From NCBI RefSeq assembly GCF_009363435.1, contig NZ_CP045354.1:3748501-3812500 (forward strand): a DNA stretch of 64,000 nt, in the 5' to 3' direction. Positions within the stretch are counted from its first letter, which is position 1, and each line of letters begins with the position of its first letter. Made by a program: the position numbers and the translations under genes. Below the pieces are notes generated by a model. That model was given only the letters and a program-made list of their open reading frames with translations, searched no databases and had not been told where the DNA came from. The DNA comes from Labrenzia sp. THAF82 (GTDB lineage: Bacteria > Pseudomonadota > Alphaproteobacteria > Rhizobiales > Stappiaceae). Positions 35,016 to 44,230 of the stretch are shown here, in pieces.

Positions 35016-35769
35016 CCGACATTTGCAGTTCAGCAATGAAATCATATGCGTCGCCGCGATAGACCGAGCGGGTAAACTCGACGACATGTCCGGAAGCGAG
35101 GTAGGAGACGCGTTCGATCTTAAGTCCGGCTGAACCAACGGGAACATTGAGAATTTCAGCGTCCATCGATTCAAGATTGCGGGCAGAGATACGTTGTATG
35201 GCGCGTACGGGCTGCAGCCCTGTCGATCGCAGCACCGCGTAAAGAGACGTCGAAACGCGTTCAGGATTAGGCAGGACCTTTTCCGACAGCGAGGCCCGTT
35301 CGATTGCCATTGGTGTTCCATCTGCCTTGCGCAATCTGTCAACCCGCGCAACGCGCTGGCCCGATGTCAGGCCAAGTGTAAAAATTTCTTCGGGCGAAGC
35401 GGGAAAGAGCCCCCGACGCAACCACTCGCTGCTTGCTGTAAGACCACGGCGCGCCATGTCTTCGCTGAACGAAGTCAAGCTCGAAAGACGTTGTTCCACC
35501 TTGTGAACCTTGGGCGCAACAAAGGAACCGCTGCCGCGTTTTTGAACAACGATCTGGTCCTCCACAAGACCAGCAACAGCCTTGCGCACAGTCACGCGAG
35601 ACAGATCGGTTATGGAAGCGATTTCACGCTCCGAAGGCAGCGGCTCGTTTTCCTTCAGCACACCATCGTCAATCGCCTGCTGAATGCGTCGACGAAGCTG
35701 GAGATAGCGTGGCCCGCTTGAACTGGCCAACCAGTCATCGTTTTCCAGCATGGAGATGAAGTTTGTCAT
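35008..35769 (-). CDS. GntR/UTRA transcriptional regulator of amino-sugar use (NagR-like)
   Basis: 253-residue HutC-subfamily regulator. The winged helix is at about residues 20-90 (LPSEREIASITDLSRVTVRKAVAGLVEDQIVV), followed by a UTRA domain (SSLTSFSEDMARRGLTASSEW, ARVDRLRKADGTPMAIERASL). B. subtilis NagR/YvoA and Streptomyces DasR, which sense phosphorylated amino sugars, belong to this subfamily. It heads the leftward nag operon. A 22-bp element found before this gene and again before the kinase/ABC operon is its probable target. Confidence 0.84.
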   Translation of the reverse strand: MTNFISMLENDDWLASSSGPRYLQLRRRIQQAIDDGVLKENEPLPSEREIASITDLSRVTVRKAVAGLVEDQIVVQKRGSGSFVAPKVHKVEQRLSSLTSFSEDMARRGLTASSEWLRRGLFPASPEEIFTLGLTSGQRVARVDRLRKADGTPMAIERASLSEKVLPNPERVSTSLYAVLRSTGLQPVRAIQRISARNLESMDAEILNVPVGSAGLKIERVSYLASGHVVEFTRSVYRGDAYDFIAELQMSDD

Positions 35770-35795
35770 GAAACAAGATGCCTTGGGCGAGAAGA

Positions 35796-35817
35796 ATAAT
35801 ACCTTTCAGATACCAAT
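35796..35817 (-). promoter_or_regulatory. Putative NagR-type operator, copy 1
   Basis: Read on the minus strand: ATTGGT, 5 bases, AAA, GGTATTAT. The same spaced pattern occurs at 37046-37067. The two GGT cores are 11 bp apart, one helical turn. ATTGGTAT resembles the half-site described for B. subtilis NagR. It lies between the regulator gene and murQ. Confidence 0.55.
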
Positions 35818-35966
35818 TTAAACTCTATCGAAACCGAAAATCAAGTGCTAAAAGGTGTTTCATTAACCTTTGGGACTGCCCTTTGAACGGAGATATGCGA
35901 GCAAGATCACGCTGATAGCCTTGAATTGATCGCCAACCGACCGCTTAAGTGACCTGAGCCCGGAAC

Positions 35967-36848
35967 ATGACGCTGCCGACCACAGAAGACCGAGACCCGC
36001 TTGCCATCGGTCTTTCAAACAGATCTGACAAAGAAGTTCTATCCTTGCTGCTTGAGCGGCAGATGGAAGCGTTGAAAGCCGTGGGTCCTGCGCTACCGCA
36101 AATTGTCAATGCGGCAAAAGCCCTTCAAGAAACAGCCCAGAACGGAAACAAGATTGGCTATTCAGGCGCTGGAAGCGCCGGTCTGACCGCGCTTTCAGAT
36201 TGCCTGGAACTGCCAGGTACTTTCGGCTTCCCTGCCGATCGGATGCGCATGCTTTACGCTGGCGGCGTTGAGAATCTTCTTCACCTTGCCGGCGCGCACG
36301 AAGACGACATCGCGTTGGGAATTCAAGACTTTGATCAAAGCGGTCTGGGCGACGGCGACATTTTGATCGGAGTTTCAGCAAGTGGCACAACGCCTTATAC
36401 GCTCGGCACGTTTCAGGCCGCCGCAAAAGCAGGCACTGAGACAATCGCGATTGTAAACAATCCCGACACCCCGCTCGCCAAGCAATCGAACTATCCGGTC
36501 TTGTTAAACACCCCCGTTGAAATCATTGCAGGCTCAACGCGCATGGGGGCAGCGAGCGCGCAAAAGGCCGCACTCAACATGCTGTCAACTCTGGTTGCCC
36601 TGAGGCTCGGTCACGCTGTACGCGGCCATATGGTCAACCTGGTTGCCGACAATGAAAAACTGCGGTCTCGCGCCCAGAGAATGCTGCAGGATTTGACCGG
36701 CTGCACCGAAGAAACCGCAGCCAATGCTCTAAGTCAGGCCAATGGTCGGGTAAAAATCGCAGCTGTCATGATTCGGGAGGATGTCAGCGTCGATAAGGCG
36801 GAAGACATCCTGAATAGATACGACGGCAACCTGCGCGCCCTGCTCTGA
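35967..36848 (+). CDS. murQ: N-acetylmuramic acid 6-phosphate etherase
   Basis: 293-residue SIS-domain lyase that cleaves the D-lactyl ether of MurNAc-6-P to give GlcNAc-6-P, linking peptidoglycan recycling to NagA. Signature parts are IGYSGAGSAGLTALSDCLE, ILIGVSASGTTPYTLG, EIIAGSTRMGAASAQKAALNML and MVNLVADNEKLRSRAQRM; the small C-terminal helical domain (ETAANALSQANGRVKIAAVMI) is present. It diverges from the NagR operon. The preceding 197-bp region holds the putative operator. Confidence 0.88.
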   Translation: MTLPTTEDRDPLAIGLSNRSDKEVLSLLLERQMEALKAVGPALPQIVNAAKALQETAQNGNKIGYSGAGSAGLTALSDCLELPGTFGFPADRMRMLYAGGVENLLHLAGAHEDDIALGIQDFDQSGLGDGDILIGVSASGTTPYTLGTFQAAAKAGTETIAIVNNPDTPLAKQSNYPVLLNTPVEIIAGSTRMGAASAQKAALNMLSTLVALRLGHAVRGHMVNLVADNEKLRSRAQRMLQDLTGCTEETAANALSQANGRVKIAAVMIREDVSVDKAEDILNRYDGNLRALL

Positions 36849-37045
36849 TCTGCACCCCACTCGCTCATCCAATTCTGTGAATTCGTGACAAGCTCCTCCC
36901 TATTCAGGCAGTTGGCTCCACGTTCGCGCGCAGTAATATTTCAGTTGTTCGTTGGCTGATTGCGCTGCTTGAAACGGGCGCTGCCTCACGGCCATAATCG
37001 TTAAAAAAATCAGGCCAATTATTTTTTTGGTTTACTAACACCTCA

Positions 37046-37067
37046 ATTGGTTGCATATTGGTATTAT
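37046..37067 (+). promoter_or_regulatory. Putative NagR-type operator, copy 2
   Basis: ATTGGT, 5 bases, ATT, GGTATTAT, 44 bp before the kinase start. It matches copy 1 at both conserved blocks (14 identical bases) with the same spacing. The rest of the 262-bp gap from 36849 has no evident gene; it is AT-rich from 37005 on, as expected for a promoter. Confidence 0.6.
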
Positions 37068-37110
37068 AAATGGACACAAACAAATAGATCCAGAGGCGTT
37101 AATACAGGCG

Positions 37111-38022
37111 ATGATCACCTGTTTCGATATTGGGGGGTCCTTCATTCGGCACGGGACGCTGCGTGAAGATGGCTCCGTTATAGAAAACGGCCGCGTCGCT
37201 ACGCCCGGTGCCGACTGGGAAGCTTTTGTTAGCGCCATTCACTCGTGCGCCGAAAGTGCGAGCACTCCAATTTCAATCTCACTTGCCGGCGCATTCGATG
37301 AACGGTCTGGAATTGCCGACGTTGCAAATATTCCCTGCCTCCACAGACGTCCCGTGTTGTCCGATCTGGAAAGAGCTCTGGGACGCCCCGTTGTCATCAC
37401 AAATGACGCAAATGCATTCGCGCTTGCCGAAGCCGTCGACGGTTCCGGCAGAGGTCGATCCGTCGTGTTCGGTATTATTCTGGGTTCCGGCGTTGGCGGT
37501 GGTCTTGTCATAGATGGCAAGCTGGTAAAGGGCTTTGGCGGCATAGCAGGTGAATGGGGGCATGGTCCCGTTCTGGACCCGACCGCAGGTGGCCAGTTGA
37601 AGGGTATCGGTCACTATGCATGCGGGTGCGGTCAAATTGGCTGCATCGACGCGGTCTGTTCCGCACGCGGCCTGGAAAGGATCCACCAGTCGCTTCACGG
37701 CATTACCGCTTCCAGCAAGGAAATCACCGAGGCATGGCACCAGGCAGATGTGAAAGCCGCGTCAACGATTGATGCTTATTCAACCCTTCTGTCCCGTGCT
37801 CTTTCAGTCCTCGTCAATACGCTTGGACCTGACGTTATTCCGGTTAGCGGGGGGCTTTCCAACGACACCACTTTGCTTGATCTGATTGATCGCAAGACCC
37901 GCGAGATTGTCTTGGCGAAATATGATCAGGCATTGGTTCTGAAAGGCCATTTTGCGGAAAATGGTGGCCTGCAGGGCGCGGGTATCGTTGCCCGCATGTC
38001 GTTCAGGGAGTGGGCCGCATGA
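37111..38022 (+). CDS. ROK-family amino-sugar kinase (NagK-like)
   Basis: 303-residue sugar kinase. ATG 37111 gives MITCFDIGGSFIRHGTL, the phosphate-binding loop at the N-terminus expected in ROK kinases; a TTG at 37051 is possible but lies within the operator. The catalytic Asp is in ITNDANAFALAEA, then GSGVGGGLVIDG, GEWGHGP and the zinc-binding HYACGCGQIGCIDAVCSARG. It should phosphorylate GlcNAc (or MurNAc/ManNAc) at O6, feeding NagA and MurQ. It is first in a rightward operon with cutC, an oxidoreductase and a sugar ABC importer. Confidence 0.83.
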   Translation: MITCFDIGGSFIRHGTLREDGSVIENGRVATPGADWEAFVSAIHSCAESASTPISISLAGAFDERSGIADVANIPCLHRRPVLSDLERALGRPVVITNDANAFALAEAVDGSGRGRSVVFGIILGSGVGGGLVIDGKLVKGFGGIAGEWGHGPVLDPTAGGQLKGIGHYACGCGQIGCIDAVCSARGLERIHQSLHGITASSKEITEAWHQADVKAASTIDAYSTLLSRALSVLVNTLGPDVIPVSGGLSNDTTLLDLIDRKTREIVLAKYDQALVLKGHFAENGGLQGAGIVARMSFREWAA

Positions 38023-38783
38023 GTTTACCCCCCTCAAACGACAACCTCATCCTCGAGATTTGCGTCGACACTCTTGAAGGCGCCTGGACGGCTGCAGAGT
38101 GTGGAGCTGATCGCATTGAACTTTGTGCAGCACTGGGCGACGGCGGACTGACGCCATCGGCCGGGATGATGTCGGCAGCCTCAAAGCTGCCTGTTGACGT
38201 TTATGCGATGATCCGACCGCGTGCAGGCGACTTCTATTTTTCGGACGCAGAAAAGGCACTGATGTTGCGCGATATCCAGATGGCCGAAAGCGCTGGTCTG
38301 GAAGGGGTTGTCATTGGTGCTGTTACCGAACGGCGCGAGTTGGATCGAGACTTTCTGGCTGCAGCTATTGAAAGCACAACACTGCCCGTCACCCTTCATC
38401 GCGCAATCGATACAGTGAAGGATTACTCAATAGCGGTGGAAACCGCTATCGAACTCGGGTTTGAACGCATTCTTTCTTCCGGCCAGGCCTCGACAGCGGA
38501 TCTTGGCCGCGACGCACTCGCAGCTGCCGTCAAACAAGCTGCGGGCCGGATTTCGATCATGGCAGGTTCCGGTGTTTCAGCGGCCAGTGCAGAGAGACTT
38601 CTTCTGCACGCGGGCGTCCGAGAACTCCACGCATCTTGTGCCTCCTATGTGGATGCGCCGTCGCCCGATGCCCTTGAAAACAAACTCGGCTTTGTTGCCA
38701 AAACCGGCGTCCGATCAACAGATGCGAAGCTCGTGCGTGCATTGAGAGATGCCATGGACAAATATTTGGAGGCCGCAGCATGA
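38019..38783 (+). CDS. cutC: CutC family protein
   Basis: 254-residue TIM-barrel protein of the CutC family. Typical parts are LEICVDTLEGAWTAAECGADRIELCAAL at the start, MIRPRAGDFYFS, TLHRAIDT and RILSSGQ; the final region has IMAGSGVSAASAERLL. ATG 38019 overlaps the kinase stop (ATGA) and has a GGGAG site. CutC was named for copper tolerance, but the family has barrel residues typical of enzymes and is often found with sugar genes. Here it sits inside an amino-sugar operon, so a metabolic role is at least as likely (inference). Confidence 0.85.
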   Translation: MSLPPSNDNLILEICVDTLEGAWTAAECGADRIELCAALGDGGLTPSAGMMSAASKLPVDVYAMIRPRAGDFYFSDAEKALMLRDIQMAESAGLEGVVIGAVTERRELDRDFLAAAIESTTLPVTLHRAIDTVKDYSIAVETAIELGFERILSSGQASTADLGRDALAAAVKQAAGRISIMAGSGVSAASAERLLLHAGVRELHASCASYVDAPSPDALENKLGFVAKTGVRSTDAKLVRALRDAMDKYLEAAA

Positions 38784-39946
38784 AGACCGGTTACCTTGGC
38801 CTTGGCGCCCGAATAGCCAATGTCAGCAATTGCCTTCAGGATGTGTCCACGGACCTCGAACCGGCAGTCTATGTGGACCCTACCCCTGCCGGCTTGAAAC
38901 ATGTTGAGCAGAAATCCGGGCAACGCCTGAGAAGCTATTCAGACCCCGTTGATATGCTGGCAAAGGAAAACCTTGATCTCCTGATGATCGGTTCTCCAAA
39001 TTTCATGCACCTCGACCACCTCCGGGCAGCTCTTCAATCCGACGTGCCTTACATTTTCTGCGAGAAACCGGTTGTCGTCAGCGAAGAGGAAACCTTTGAG
39101 CTGCTGTCATTGATGAAGGCGAATGACGGAGCGAAACGAGTACTTGTCGGATTGGTCTTGCGTTATTCGCCGCTATACACCGAACTTCGGCGCAGCCTGG
39201 ACGGAGGTCAGATCGGTAAAGTTGTTTCAATCGAGGCTGCAGAACATATCGGTCCTTACCATGGCTCCTTTTTCATGCGGGACTGGCGCCGTTATGAGAA
39301 GAATTCCGGTGGCTTCATGCTCGAGAAATGCTGCCACGACCTCGATCTCTATCAAGGCGTCGTCGGATGCCGTCCGAGATATGTTTCCAGTTTCGGTGGC
39401 CGGAAGAGCTTCGTTCCGGAAAACCGTCCCGAACAGGACCATAGCTTCCCTGCACCAGAAGTCTCAGGCCGTGTCGACCCGTTCACACCTCGATGGGGTG
39501 GCGGAAACGCAGACTTCGATTCAGATGGTGACATCATCGACTACCAGACAGCACTGATTGAATATGAAGACGGCGCGAACCTTTGCTTTCATACAAACAT
39601 GTATGTCCCCGATGAGTTTCGGCGCTTTGCGATCATGGGCACCAAGGGCATGGCAGAAGGTGATTTCATCCGGAACTATTTCCTGGTGCACGATGCGCTG
39701 ACATCGAAACGTCTTGTCGACAAACCGCAACTCGCTGAAGCGCGCGACGGTCACTACGGCGCTGACGAAGCTATGGCAAAGGACCTCGTTCACTACTTCA
39801 AAAACGGCGGCGGGTTGCCAGTCGGTGTTCTTGATGCGCTTGAAGCAGGGCTCACTGCAATCAAACTCGATGAAGCACGTCACACACGCACCGTTATCGA
39901 CTTGAAAGATACCTGGGACCAATTTGACAGCTATGGGTTGGCTTAG
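38780..39946 (+). CDS. Gfo/Idh/MocA family oxidoreductase
   Basis: 388-residue NAD(P)-dependent sugar oxidoreductase. The N-terminal Rossmann fold is degenerate (GYLGLGARIANVSNCLQ), followed by GSPNFMHLDHLRAAL and the catalytic Lys in FCEKPVVVSEEE. The C-terminal half shows the usual substrate part (EKCCHDLDLYQGVVG, with an His-Asp pair). It is joined by ATGA to cutC and stands 8 bp before the ABC permease, so it likely oxidises or epimerises the imported sugar. Confidence 0.82.
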   Translation: MKTGYLGLGARIANVSNCLQDVSTDLEPAVYVDPTPAGLKHVEQKSGQRLRSYSDPVDMLAKENLDLLMIGSPNFMHLDHLRAALQSDVPYIFCEKPVVVSEEETFELLSLMKANDGAKRVLVGLVLRYSPLYTELRRSLDGGQIGKVVSIEAAEHIGPYHGSFFMRDWRRYEKNSGGFMLEKCCHDLDLYQGVVGCRPRYVSSFGGRKSFVPENRPEQDHSFPAPEVSGRVDPFTPRWGGGNADFDSDGDIIDYQTALIEYEDGANLCFHTNMYVPDEFRRFAIMGTKGMAEGDFIRNYFLVHDALTSKRLVDKPQLAEARDGHYGADEAMAKDLVHYFKNGGGLPVGVLDALEAGLTAIKLDEARHTRTVIDLKDTWDQFDSYGLA

Positions 39947-39954
39947 AGGGGACA

Positions 39955-40845
39955 ATGGCGTTCAACACTCGAAAAACTGACTATTTCCCGTACCTATTGC
40001 TGATACCGGCAACAGTTGTGACGTTGATCGTAGTCGCATGGCCTCTTGTGGAGACGATCCGCTTGTCCTTCACTGATGCCTCGCTGCGGCCTGTCGAAAA
40101 CTATGTTGGTTTTGCCAACTACGAAAAGATGTTTTCCCGGCGTTTTCCGGAGGTAATCGCGCGAACATTCTATTGGATGGCCCTGTCTGTTATTTTCAAA
40201 ATAGTCGTCGGAACACTCGGAGCAGTGCTTCTTAACGCTGCCATTCCCGGCAAAACTCTAATGCGTGTATTGGTGATGCCTCCCTGGATCATCCCAATCC
40301 CGATTGGCGTTTTCATCTGGGGCTGGATGTATAACGGGCAGTTCGGAATGATCTCCGGAATTGGTCAGTCCATTGGACTGCTTGAAGGGCCATTCGAATT
40401 TCTGGCTTTCAAGTCTTCTGCCTTCTTCTCGACCATTGTCACGGATGTCTGGATCGGAACCCCGCTTGTCACCGTCTATCTACTGGCGGCAATGCAGGCT
40501 ATTTCGCCTGACCTGCACGAGGCGGCGTGGGTCGACGGAGCTTCCAGGTTCTATCGTTTTCGCCGCATAACGCTGCCGCTCATTATGCCAGCCATCGCGA
40601 CGATGTCGTTGTTGTCCGCCATCTGGACCTTCAATTCTTTCGACATCATCTGGATCCTGACGGAAGGCGGTCCTCGCAACGCGACCACGACAATGATTAT
40701 CGACACCTACAAGACTGCGATCAGCCGGTTCAAATACGGCGAAGGCGCAGCACGTGCCGTCATGATCGTGGTCTTCCTGTCGTTGTTCTCAACGTTCTAC
40801 TTCCTGATGATTTCCAGGCTATCCAAGAAGGACAAAGAGGTATGA
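39955..40845 (+). CDS. Carbohydrate ABC transporter permease (MalF/UgpA type)
   Basis: 296-residue permease with six hydrophobic segments and the EAA loop EAAWVDGASRFYRFRRITLPLIMP that contacts the ATPase. The short N-terminus lacks the extended MalF periplasmic loop, as in CUT1 importers. ATGA overlap with the second permease. Confidence 0.87.
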   Translation: MAFNTRKTDYFPYLLLIPATVVTLIVVAWPLVETIRLSFTDASLRPVENYVGFANYEKMFSRRFPEVIARTFYWMALSVIFKIVVGTLGAVLLNAAIPGKTLMRVLVMPPWIIPIPIGVFIWGWMYNGQFGMISGIGQSIGLLEGPFEFLAFKSSAFFSTIVTDVWIGTPLVTVYLLAAMQAISPDLHEAAWVDGASRFYRFRRITLPLIMPAIATMSLLSAIWTFNSFDIIWILTEGGPRNATTTMIIDTYKTAISRFKYGEGAARAVMIVVFLSLFSTFYFLMISRLSKKDKEV

Positions 40846-41684
40846 TCAACAAGTATCGCTGGTACGAGTTTGTATTGATCTATGCCGGGCTCGCCCTGTT
40901 TTTGACCTTCATTCTCGCGCCGTTCATCACCGCTTTCACCGTGTCCTTGCGACCAATGCAGTCGCTGTTTTCGATCCCCTATCGGTTTCTGTCGGAAAAC
41001 ATGACGTTCGAAGCCTACTGGCAAATGTGGAGCAGCGTTCCTTTACTAGCGCGCTACATGGTCAACTCGATCTTCATTTCCAGTGCGATCACCATTTGCG
41101 GGTTGTTGGCCATCGTTCCGGCTGCTTATGCATTTGCACGATTTGAGTTCTCCGGACGCACCGGCCTACTCGCAGGTTTCCTGGCCGTGAACATGGTCTC
41201 CGGCGCGGTTCTGATCATCCCGCTATACAAGGTGATGCAGCAGCTCGGTGTTCTGAACACCTATTTCGCGATGATTGTTCCAGGCACTGCGTTTGTTATC
41301 CCGACAGGTATCTGGTTGCTGCGCTCCTACCTAATGAAGATACCGCGAGAGCTTGAAGAAGCTGCCTGGGTTGATGGCGCCGGCAAACTCTACACCATGA
41401 TCCGGGTCATACTGCCAATCGCCCTGCCCGGCATCATGGTCGTCGCTATCGCAACGTTCATTGCGGCATACGCGCAACAATTCATCTTTGCTCTCACCTT
41501 CAATTCGGTGAATGAGCTCAACCCGCTCCCAGTCGGACTGTTCCAGTTCTTTGGCCGCCAAACGGTCGTATGGAACGAACTGATGGCTGCAAGTTTGGTC
41601 GGCATCCTTCCAGTGCTGCTCCTCTACGTCTTCCTCCAACGCTACATCGTCGCGGGCCTGACCGCCGGTGCCGTGAAGGAGTAA
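40842..41684 (+). CDS. Carbohydrate ABC transporter permease (MalG/UgpE type)
   Basis: 280-residue permease. ATG 40842 (site AAAGAGG) overlaps the first permease stop; longer upstream reading is a shadow. Six hydrophobic segments and the EAA loop EEAAWVDGAGKLYTMIRVILPIALPG. Partner of the preceding gene in a CUT1 importer. Confidence 0.87.
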   Translation: MINKYRWYEFVLIYAGLALFLTFILAPFITAFTVSLRPMQSLFSIPYRFLSENMTFEAYWQMWSSVPLLARYMVNSIFISSAITICGLLAIVPAAYAFARFEFSGRTGLLAGFLAVNMVSGAVLIIPLYKVMQQLGVLNTYFAMIVPGTAFVIPTGIWLLRSYLMKIPRELEEAAWVDGAGKLYTMIRVILPIALPGIMVVAIATFIAAYAQQFIFALTFNSVNELNPLPVGLFQFFGRQTVVWNELMAASLVGILPVLLLYVFLQRYIVAGLTAGAVKE

Positions 41685-41725
41685 GTCCCGCATAGCAACC
41701 CACACACAATAACCGGAGGTGGAAA

Positions 41726-42940
41726 ATGACTATGAAGTCCATTTTGATGGCAAGCGTGTTTGCAGTCGGTCTGACCGGCGCAGCCGCTGCGGAAGACAAG
41801 ATGATCAACATGATCAACTGCGGCGACGATACAGGTGCGGGCATCCCGCTCCAGGCGCAGCTGATCGAGGAATGGAAGTCTGCAAATCCTGGATATGATG
41901 TCACAGTGGAATTTGTTCCCTGGGGTCAGTGTCAGGAAAAATCCACGACGCTTGCAAGTGCGGGTAACCCGCCGGCAATCGCCTATATGGGGTCTCGCAC
42001 GCTTAAGCAGCTGGCCGCCAACGATCTGATCATTCCGGTGAACATGACCGAAGACGAAAAGGCGACGTATGCTCCGCCGATCCTCGGCACAATTACTGCC
42101 GGCGGTCAGCAGTGGGGTTTACCGCGCGCGTTTTCGACAAAGGCCCTTTACTGGAACAAAGACCTTTTCAAAGAAGCTGGACTTGATCCAGAAACGCCGC
42201 CCAAAACCTGGGACGAAATGTACAATGCCGCTTCGGCAATCAAGGAAAAGACAGACGCCGACGGGTTCGGTCTGGCTGCAGCGTCCTTTGACAACACCAT
42301 GCACCAGTTCATGAACTACGTTTACACCAACGGCGGTGAAGTCATTAACAGCGACGGCGAGATCGTCTTCAACTCGCCGAACAACGTGGAAGCGCTTGCC
42401 TTCTACGGCAAGATGGCCGGCGTCTCTCAACCTGGCCCCATCGCCTATGACCGCGCAAAGCTGCGTCCGCTCTTTTCCGAAGGAAAGATCGGCATGTTTA
42501 TTTCCGGTCCGTGGGAACGCGGACAGGTTGGCGACTCTGTCAACTGGGGTGTCGCTCCGATCCCGGTGGGTCCGAGTGGGAAACCTGGTACGCTGTTGAT
42601 CACGGATTCCCTGGCAGTCTTTAAAGGAAGCGGTGTTGAAGAGCAGGCGCTGTCTCTTGCAAAACTGCTGACCAATCCGGAAAACCAGATGGCCTTTGAA
42701 CTGGCCGAAGGTTTCACGCCACTGCGTGACCTGCCTGAGGTGAAGGGCCTCGTTGAAAAAGATCCGACCTGGGCTGCATTTCTTGATGCAATTCCGACAG
42801 GCGGACCGGAGCCGTTCCTAACCGATTATGTCGGTCTTCAGGACACGATCAACGAAGCTGTCCAAGGCGTTGTCTCTGGCGATGTCGACCCGTCCGAAGC
42901 GGTGGAATTTGCCGCTGAGGAACTGGAAGAATTCAAATAA
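41726..42940 (+). CDS. Carbohydrate ABC transporter substrate-binding protein
   Basis: 404-residue periplasmic receptor (MalE/UgpB-like). Signal peptide MTMKSILMASVFAVGLTGAAAA, without a lipobox Cys; an alternative ATG lies two codons later. Conserved features are GTITAGGQQWGLPRAFSTKALYWNKDLFKEAGL and LFSEGKIGMFISGPWE. Placed between the permeases and the ATPase. In this operon an amino sugar or small chito- or muro-saccharide is the likely ligand (inference). Confidence 0.87.
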   Translation: MTMKSILMASVFAVGLTGAAAAEDKMINMINCGDDTGAGIPLQAQLIEEWKSANPGYDVTVEFVPWGQCQEKSTTLASAGNPPAIAYMGSRTLKQLAANDLIIPVNMTEDEKATYAPPILGTITAGGQQWGLPRAFSTKALYWNKDLFKEAGLDPETPPKTWDEMYNAASAIKEKTDADGFGLAAASFDNTMHQFMNYVYTNGGEVINSDGEIVFNSPNNVEALAFYGKMAGVSQPGPIAYDRAKLRPLFSEGKIGMFISGPWERGQVGDSVNWGVAPIPVGPSGKPGTLLITDSLAVFKGSGVEEQALSLAKLLTNPENQMAFELAEGFTPLRDLPEVKGLVEKDPTWAAFLDAIPTGGPEPFLTDYVGLQDTINEAVQGVVSGDVDPSEAVEFAAEELEEFK

Positions 42941-42955
42941 TCCTCCCGCAAACTC

Positions 42956-42989
42956 GTCCGGACCCTCATTCTTGAGGGCCCGGACCTTT
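42956..42989 (+). terminator. Intercistronic hairpin between the binding protein and ATPase genes
   Basis: 13-bp stem (12 paired, one A-C mismatch) with a TTCT loop followed by CTTTT, 16 bp after the binding-protein stop and 22 bp before the ATPase start. It probably acts as a partial terminator that makes the receptor more abundant than the ATPase. Confidence 0.6.
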
Positions 42990-43010
42990 TCAGACATATG
43001 AGGAATTCCG

Positions 43011-44138
43011 ATGGGCGAACTACGCCTCGATGACGTCCGTAAATCCTTCGGCAACCTGGAAGTGATCAAGGGCGTTTCACTGGACATCAGTCATGGCGAA
43101 TTTGTTGTATTCGTCGGACCTTCGGGATGTGGCAAATCCACGTTGCTTCGCATGATCGCCGGGCTGGAGGAAATCAGCGGTGGCACCGCAGAGATCAGCG
43201 GCAAGACGGTCAACAACCTTCCGCCGGTCGAACGTGGCATCGCCATGGTGTTTCAGTCCTACGCGCTTTATCCGCATATGTCCGTTTACGAGAACATTGC
43301 ATTTCCGCTCAGGGTCGAAAAGCTCTCCAACGATCTGGTTGAGCAGAAGGTTCACCAGGCTGCACGTATTCTCAAACTGGAAGAACGGCTAAAGCACCGT
43401 CCCGGCCAGCTCTCGGGCGGCCAGCGACAAAGGGTTGCGATCGGTCGTGCAATTGTTCGGGAACCATCGGTGTTCCTGTTCGACGAACCACTTTCCAACC
43501 TGGACGCAGCGCTGCGGGCAGAAATGCGGGTGGAACTTGCCAAGCTCCATGACGAACTCGACGCTACCATGATCTATGTGACGCATGATCAGGTTGAAGC
43601 CATGACAATGGCTGACCGAATTGTCGTTCTAGATCAGGGTGTTATTTCGCAAGTCGGGACACCACTTGATCTCTACCACAAACCGCAGAACCTCTTTGTG
43701 GCCGGTTTCATCGGCAACCCGAAAATGAATTTCCTGAAAGTGACAGGGATAGGATCTGACGAAAAAGGCGCAAGAGTGACCATGCCGAATGGGCAAGAGT
43801 TGCTGGTTGGCGTATCAGCCAACAACGACATTTCGGGTAAAACCCTTACCCTCGGCATCAGACCCGAGGACCTGACCTTGAACCCTGCCGACGCTTCTAT
43901 CGAAGTCGTCCCGAACGTGGTTGAACATCTCGGTATCCACACAGTCACCTACAGTGTGGTGGACGGAGCAAAAGACACATTTTGCTCTTTGTTGCCGGGC
44001 TCTGCGCCTGCCAGGGTCGGCACGCCGGTCGCAATGGGTCTAAACGGGTCTGACTGCCATTTGTTTGAAGAAAATGGCGTGGCGTTCGAACGCAGGGTCG
44101 CATTGTCAGATCTTGACCCCGCCAAAATGCAAATCTGA
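43011..44138 (+). CDS. Carbohydrate ABC transporter ATP-binding protein (UgpC/MsmX type)
   Basis: 375-residue ATPase. Walker [10 protein letters not shown], signature [15 protein letters not shown], Walker [17 protein letters not shown], switch [16 protein letters not shown], and a C-terminal TOBE domain ([12 protein letters not shown]), all diagnostic of CUT1 importers. Last gene of the nagK operon; a bidirectional hairpin lies 66 bp downstream. Confidence 0.88.
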   Translation: MGELRLDDVRKSFGNLEVIKGVSLDISHGEFVVFVGPSGCGKSTLLRMIAGLEEISGGTAEISGKTVNNLPPVERGIAMVFQSYALYPHMSVYENIAFPLRVEKLSNDLVEQKVHQAARILKLEERLKHRPGQLSGGQRQRVAIGRAIVREPSVFLFDEPLSNLDAALRAEMRVELAKLHDELDATMIYVTHDQVEAMTMADRIVVLDQGVISQVGTPLDLYHKPQNLFVAGFIGNPKMNFLKVTGIGSDEKGARVTMPNGQELLVGVSANNDISGKTLTLGIRPEDLTLNPADASIEVVPNVVEHLGIHTVTYSVVDGAKDTFCSLLPGSAPARVGTPVAMGLNGSDCHLFEENGVAFERRVALSDLDPAKMQI

Positions 44139-44204
44139 TCTAACGCAGGCCGAGTAGTAGACCTGATTGCAGGTGCAAATATCGGGCAAGCCGTCTGGAG
44201 GACG

Positions 44205-44230
44205 GGGCAATTTTTCTTTCGAAATTGCCC
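44205..44230. terminator. Bidirectional hairpin between convergent operons
   Basis: Perfect 9-bp stem GGGCAATTT / AAATTGCCC with an 8-nt loop, placed between the sugar ATPase and the end of the convergent D-threonine-aldolase-type gene, whose stop it abuts. T-rich inside rather than after the stem. Confidence 0.5.
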
